The translations under genes and the position numbers were made by a program. A stretch of 64,000 bases of DNA from Bacteroidota bacterium (GTDB taxonomy: Bacteria > Bacteroidota > Bacteroidia > Flavobacteriales_D > Crocinitomicaceae). A model generated the notes under the pieces. It ran no database searches and had not been told where the DNA came from. It saw only the letters and a list, made by a program, of their open reading frames with translations. Positions 60,927 through 64,000 of this stretch are shown piece by piece (the stretch's first letter is position 1; each line of letters starts with the position of its first letter). The stretch covers positions 1 through 64,000 of the forward strand of contig JAJRQQ010000106.1 in the NCBI GenBank assembly GCA_024280155.1, written 5' to 3'.

Positions 60927-61640
60927 ATGAGTGTTGAAAAGAATACAGCTTCTATAAAATCACTTTTTGAAAAAGGATATTCAATTGATACGTCTTTAAC
61001 TTTTGAAGAAATAGAACTGTTGTATCAAGGAATCAATTCTGTTCATTCTTTTGTATTTATAGAGGGTTTATCGGCTCGTTTTGCACTCCATTCTTTCGAA
61101 AAAAAGAACGATTTAAGCGCTTGGAATGAACTATATCATTATTTTCAATTAAATTTTGCAAAACAATTAAACATTGGGTTCGGTTGGGCTTTTGGAGAAT
61201 TAAATATAAATCCAACCGATTATCTCACTAATTTTTCGGAAGAAAATCAATCTTGGGTGTGGAATGGTTATGGTTATTTTGTTGGCACACTCAAACGAAG
61301 AAGTGTTTTACGTACTTTTTCATTTCCAGATAATATTCCCAATACATATTTACACATCTTTATTCAAGGTTTTGGTCGAAGTCTTTGGTACGGTTATAAA
61401 GGCAATGTTGATAAAATAACTAAAGTAATTTCTAGTTTCAAAGAAGAATGTCAAAATGATTTATGGGTGGGGTTAGGTGTTGCAATTGCTTTTGTTGGTG
61501 GACTTTCTAAACAAGAATGGAGCGTTCTTAAAAGTCATTCTGCAAATAAAGAATTATTAAAAGGGTTTGAATTAGCTTATCCATCATTAAAAGATAAAGA
61601 AACGAAAAAGTTTTTAGAAGAATTCTGTTTACATTCTTAA
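60927..61640 (+). CDS. Possible DUF1702-like protein
   Basis: FIEGLSARFAL...YFVGTLKRRSVLRTF...FIQGFGRSLWYGYKGNVDKI...DLWVGLGVAIAFVGG; starts right after the halogenase-like gene. Confidence 0.5.
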   Translation: MSVEKNTASIKSLFEKGYSIDTSLTFEEIELLYQGINSVHSFVFIEGLSARFALHSFEKKNDLSAWNELYHYFQLNFAKQLNIGFGWAFGELNINPTDYLTNFSEENQSWVWNGYGYFVGTLKRRSVLRTFSFPDNIPNTYLHIFIQGFGRSLWYGYKGNVDKITKVISSFKEECQNDLWVGLGVAIAFVGGLSKQEWSVLKSHSANKELLKGFELAYPSLKDKETKKFLEEFCLHS

Positions 61641-61672
61641 AACAAACAATACCTTCGCAAAAATAAATAACA

Positions 61673-62383
61673 ATGCTCATTGGTGCTGATTACGAAAAAA
61701 TTGAGTTTGAATTTTTAGGACTCGATTTACTCGAACCTAATTCTTTTGTGGGTGATTTTATCATTTTTACTTTCTCATTCATTTTTGCATACAAAGTTTC
61801 TAAAATGCTTCAAACCAATTTTGTGAAAAATTGGAAGTACTTTTTTATCGTTTTTGGAATTGGTTTTCTTTTTGGGGGGTTAGGACATTTAATGTATAAC
61901 TACTGGGGAGTTCCGGGTAAATACATCGGTTGGTTTGCAGGAATGACGTCGGTTTTTTTGATAGAAAAAGCAATGTTACCTTTTCTTTCTAATCCAAAAC
62001 TGGTAAAAACACTGTTGTTATTCAGTAAAATAAAGTTTATTCTTGCGATAATAGCTGAAATTTTGGTTATCTACTACGTAGATTTAGAGCAAGATTATTC
62101 CGTTGCAATGAAAGTTCCTATTATTAATTCTACAATTGGATTGGTATATACATTAGCTATTCTTGGATTTGTTTTTAGTAAAAAAATCACCCCTGGATTT
62201 CGGTTTTTCTTATACAGTGTATTGATTATGTTGCCAAGCTTGGTTTTTCAAAGTCAAAAAATTAGTTTCGCTCCGTGGTTTGATAAGAACGACATCAGTC
62301 ATATCTTTTTATTGGTTGGAGTAATTTTCTATTATTTAGGCGTAAAATCGGTGGCTAATTATCAGAAAGAATTAACGCACTAA
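61673..62383 (+). CDS. Polytopic membrane protein of unknown function
   Basis: About seven hydrophobic segments; no family confidently recognised. Confidence 0.6.
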   Translation: MLIGADYEKIEFEFLGLDLLEPNSFVGDFIIFTFSFIFAYKVSKMLQTNFVKNWKYFFIVFGIGFLFGGLGHLMYNYWGVPGKYIGWFAGMTSVFLIEKAMLPFLSNPKLVKTLLLFSKIKFILAIIAEILVIYYVDLEQDYSVAMKVPIINSTIGLVYTLAILGFVFSKKITPGFRFFLYSVLIMLPSLVFQSQKISFAPWFDKNDISHIFLLVGVIFYYLGVKSVANYQKELTH

Positions 62384-63259
62384 AGTAAGTGATTGGTATT
62401 TTTTCACAGGATTACCGCTTCTATCATTTCCTGTGATAAAATAAATGTATTTACCTGTTGGTACAGGGTTTCCATAAATATCATTTCCATCCCATTTAAA
62501 ATTTAGATCTATGGATTGAAAAATAATGTTTGACTTTTCATTCATAATCACGATTGAGAAATCAATAATTCCATTCGATTCTACAAAAAGAAAATCATTT
62601 TGTCCATCGTTATTTGGTGTAAAAATATCCGGCATTTTCGTAATCGAATATTCTTCTACTAGTTGTTCTTTATCTATATCTATCGAAAAAGTAGTTTGTT
62701 CTTCTATTTTGTTTTCCTTAGATACTTCTTGTAAAGTATAATCAAAAGATTCCTTAGAAGGCTTGTATTCCACTATTGGATCTTCTTCGCGTTCTTTGAG
62801 AATACCTGTCGTTTCACTTTTTGATTCAGTAAAGTTTTCTAATTCTTTTTCTGGTAGAAGAGAAGGTTTAGAAGGTTTATGTTCTTTTGAAAATTGAGTT
62901 TCTTTTTTATTCGACGCTAAATCTTCATTTGAAGCATTTTCAATTTGAATCGATTTTTCTTGTTTTTCGGTTAAAACTGGCTCTTTTTGCTCTAAAATGA
63001 TTGATTTCGTTTCGTTTTTAGTTATTTTTTCACTTTTAACCTCTTTTTCTGACGAGGAATAAATGACAATTGCTGTAGAAATAGCCGCAACAGAAACGAC
63101 AGAGATAATCACCTTTGATAAAACAGAAATACCCGCCGATGCAGAAGTCGTTGCAGCAACTTGTGAAGCAATTCCGTTCCATAATTCTGGATGAACAGTA
63201 GCTTCATGGTTTCCTAATTTCTTAGAAAATAGTTCTTGTATTTGGTCTTTATCTTTCAA
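62372..63259 (-). CDS. Putative anti-sigma factor-like membrane protein with gliding/T9SS type B C-terminal domain
   Basis: N-term IQELFSKKLGNHEATVHPELWNGI, single TM, C-term PDIFTPNNDGQNDFLFV...WDGNDIYGNPVPTGKYIYFI; overlaps the sigma factor gene. Confidence 0.75.
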   Translation of the reverse strand: MKDKDQIQELFSKKLGNHEATVHPELWNGIASQVAATTSASAGISVLSKVIISVVSVAAISTAIVIYSSSEKEVKSEKITKNETKSIILEQKEPVLTEKQEKSIQIENASNEDLASNKKETQFSKEHKPSKPSLLPEKELENFTESKSETTGILKEREEDPIVEYKPSKESFDYTLQEVSKENKIEEQTTFSIDIDKEQLVEEYSITKMPDIFTPNNDGQNDFLFVESNGIIDFSIVIMNEKSNIIFQSIDLNFKWDGNDIYGNPVPTGKYIYFITGNDRSGNPVKKYQSLTLVR

Positions 63260-63791
63260 ATCCTAATTCTTTCAATTGTTGTTGTAAATAAATTTTAGCA
63301 CGAGAATATTGAGATTTTGATGTACTCTCAGAAATAGAAAGTTCTTCAGCGATTTCTTTGTGAGAATATCCTTCAATTGCAAATAAATTAAAAACAGTTT
63401 TATAGCCCACAGGCATTTTTTGTATTAATTTAAGTAGATCTTCTGCGTGAATGTTTTCAAGAATATAACTATTGTGTTCTAATTTAAACTCAACAGCGTC
63501 AACAGTGATATTATTTTGTAATTTTTTTTCTTTTCGAATTTGATCCAAAGAAGTATTCACCATAATTCTACGAATCCAACCTTCTAATGAGCCCCCTTTA
63601 AAAAGGTCAAGTTTAGAAAAAACTTTAATAAAACTTTCTTGCAAAACATCTTCCGCTTGTTCTTTGTTTTTAGCATAACGCATACAAACACTTAACATTT
63701 TCGGTGCAAATTTATCAAACAACGCGCGCTGAGCTTTTGGATCTCCTTTAATACAATATTTTACTAATGATGAATCATCCATTTCTCGCAC
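63249..63791 (-). CDS. ECF-type RNA polymerase sigma-70 factor
   Basis: LSVCMRYAKNKEQAEDVLQESFIKVF; FAIEGYSHKEIAEELSISESTSKSQYSRAK. Confidence 0.93.
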   Translation of the reverse strand: MREMDDSSLVKYCIKGDPKAQRALFDKFAPKMLSVCMRYAKNKEQAEDVLQESFIKVFSKLDLFKGGSLEGWIRRIMVNTSLDQIRKEKKLQNNITVDAVEFKLEHNSYILENIHAEDLLKLIQKMPVGYKTVFNLFAIEGYSHKEIAEELSISESTSKSQYSRAKIYLQQQLKELGFER

Positions 63792-63883
63792 TTAAAACAA
63801 AGACTTATTTTTAATTAAAAAAGTTGCATTCTACTTTATAATTCCTCAAAAAAAGCTATTTTCGTTGAAACGAAAACAAACCA

Positions 63884-64000
63884 ATGAAATTTATTTTCAC
63901 CTTTCTTTTTTTTATTATCACATTTTTTTCTTTTACACAGAACCTTAAAAAAGGTATTTGGCATGCTCAATTAAAATTAAATAATAAAGATGTATTGCCT
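63884..64000 (+). CDS. 5' fragment of a secreted protein, truncated by the right edge
   Basis: ATG then MKFIFTFLFFIITFFSFTQNLKKGIWHAQLKLNNKDVLP; open to the window end; absent from ORF track. Confidence 0.65.
   Translation, partial: MKFIFTFLFFIITFFSFTQNLKKGIWHAQLKLNNKDVLP

Overview
This is an AT-rich Bacteroidota (Flavobacteriales-like) chromosomal segment. It is mostly compact housekeeping DNA: rimP-nusA-infB, nrdBA, sdhCAB, mnmE, mnmG-ybeY, radA, gatA, tatA, ispG, gltX-folB and tRNA-Cys. It also carries T9SS-secreted proteins, a sigma/anti-sigma pair and a small accessory region downstream of tRNA-Cys. No CRISPR array, transposase, integrase or prophage was recognised. The main non-routine observations are as follows. 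(1) nrdA is interrupted by an in-frame TGA where family knowledge predicts a conserved Ser. (2) A DUF4175-like gene is interrupted by in-frame TAA and TAG codons, with homologous-looking sequence continuing in the same frame after each. (3) A small secreted-protein gene has a -1 frameshift at an A7 run (a slippery AAAAAAT heptamer). (4) Two perfect 16-bp parS centromere sites lie at the mnmG/ybeY junction, one of them inside the ybeY coding sequence. (5) A 2.2-kb cassette-like insertion (secreted protein + Fic) sits between imperfect direct repeats of the tRNA-Cys downstream region; each gene is preceded by an attC-like palindrome ending in GTTAGC, and the fic promoter carries tandem operator-like palindromes. 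(6) A terminator-like hairpin sits in the leader of rimP-nusA-infB. (7) Several small ORFs are absent from the ORF track: a Cys-rich peptide, a 32-aa membrane peptide and a truncated right-edge gene. All functional calls rest on motif and family recognition by eye; no searches were run.
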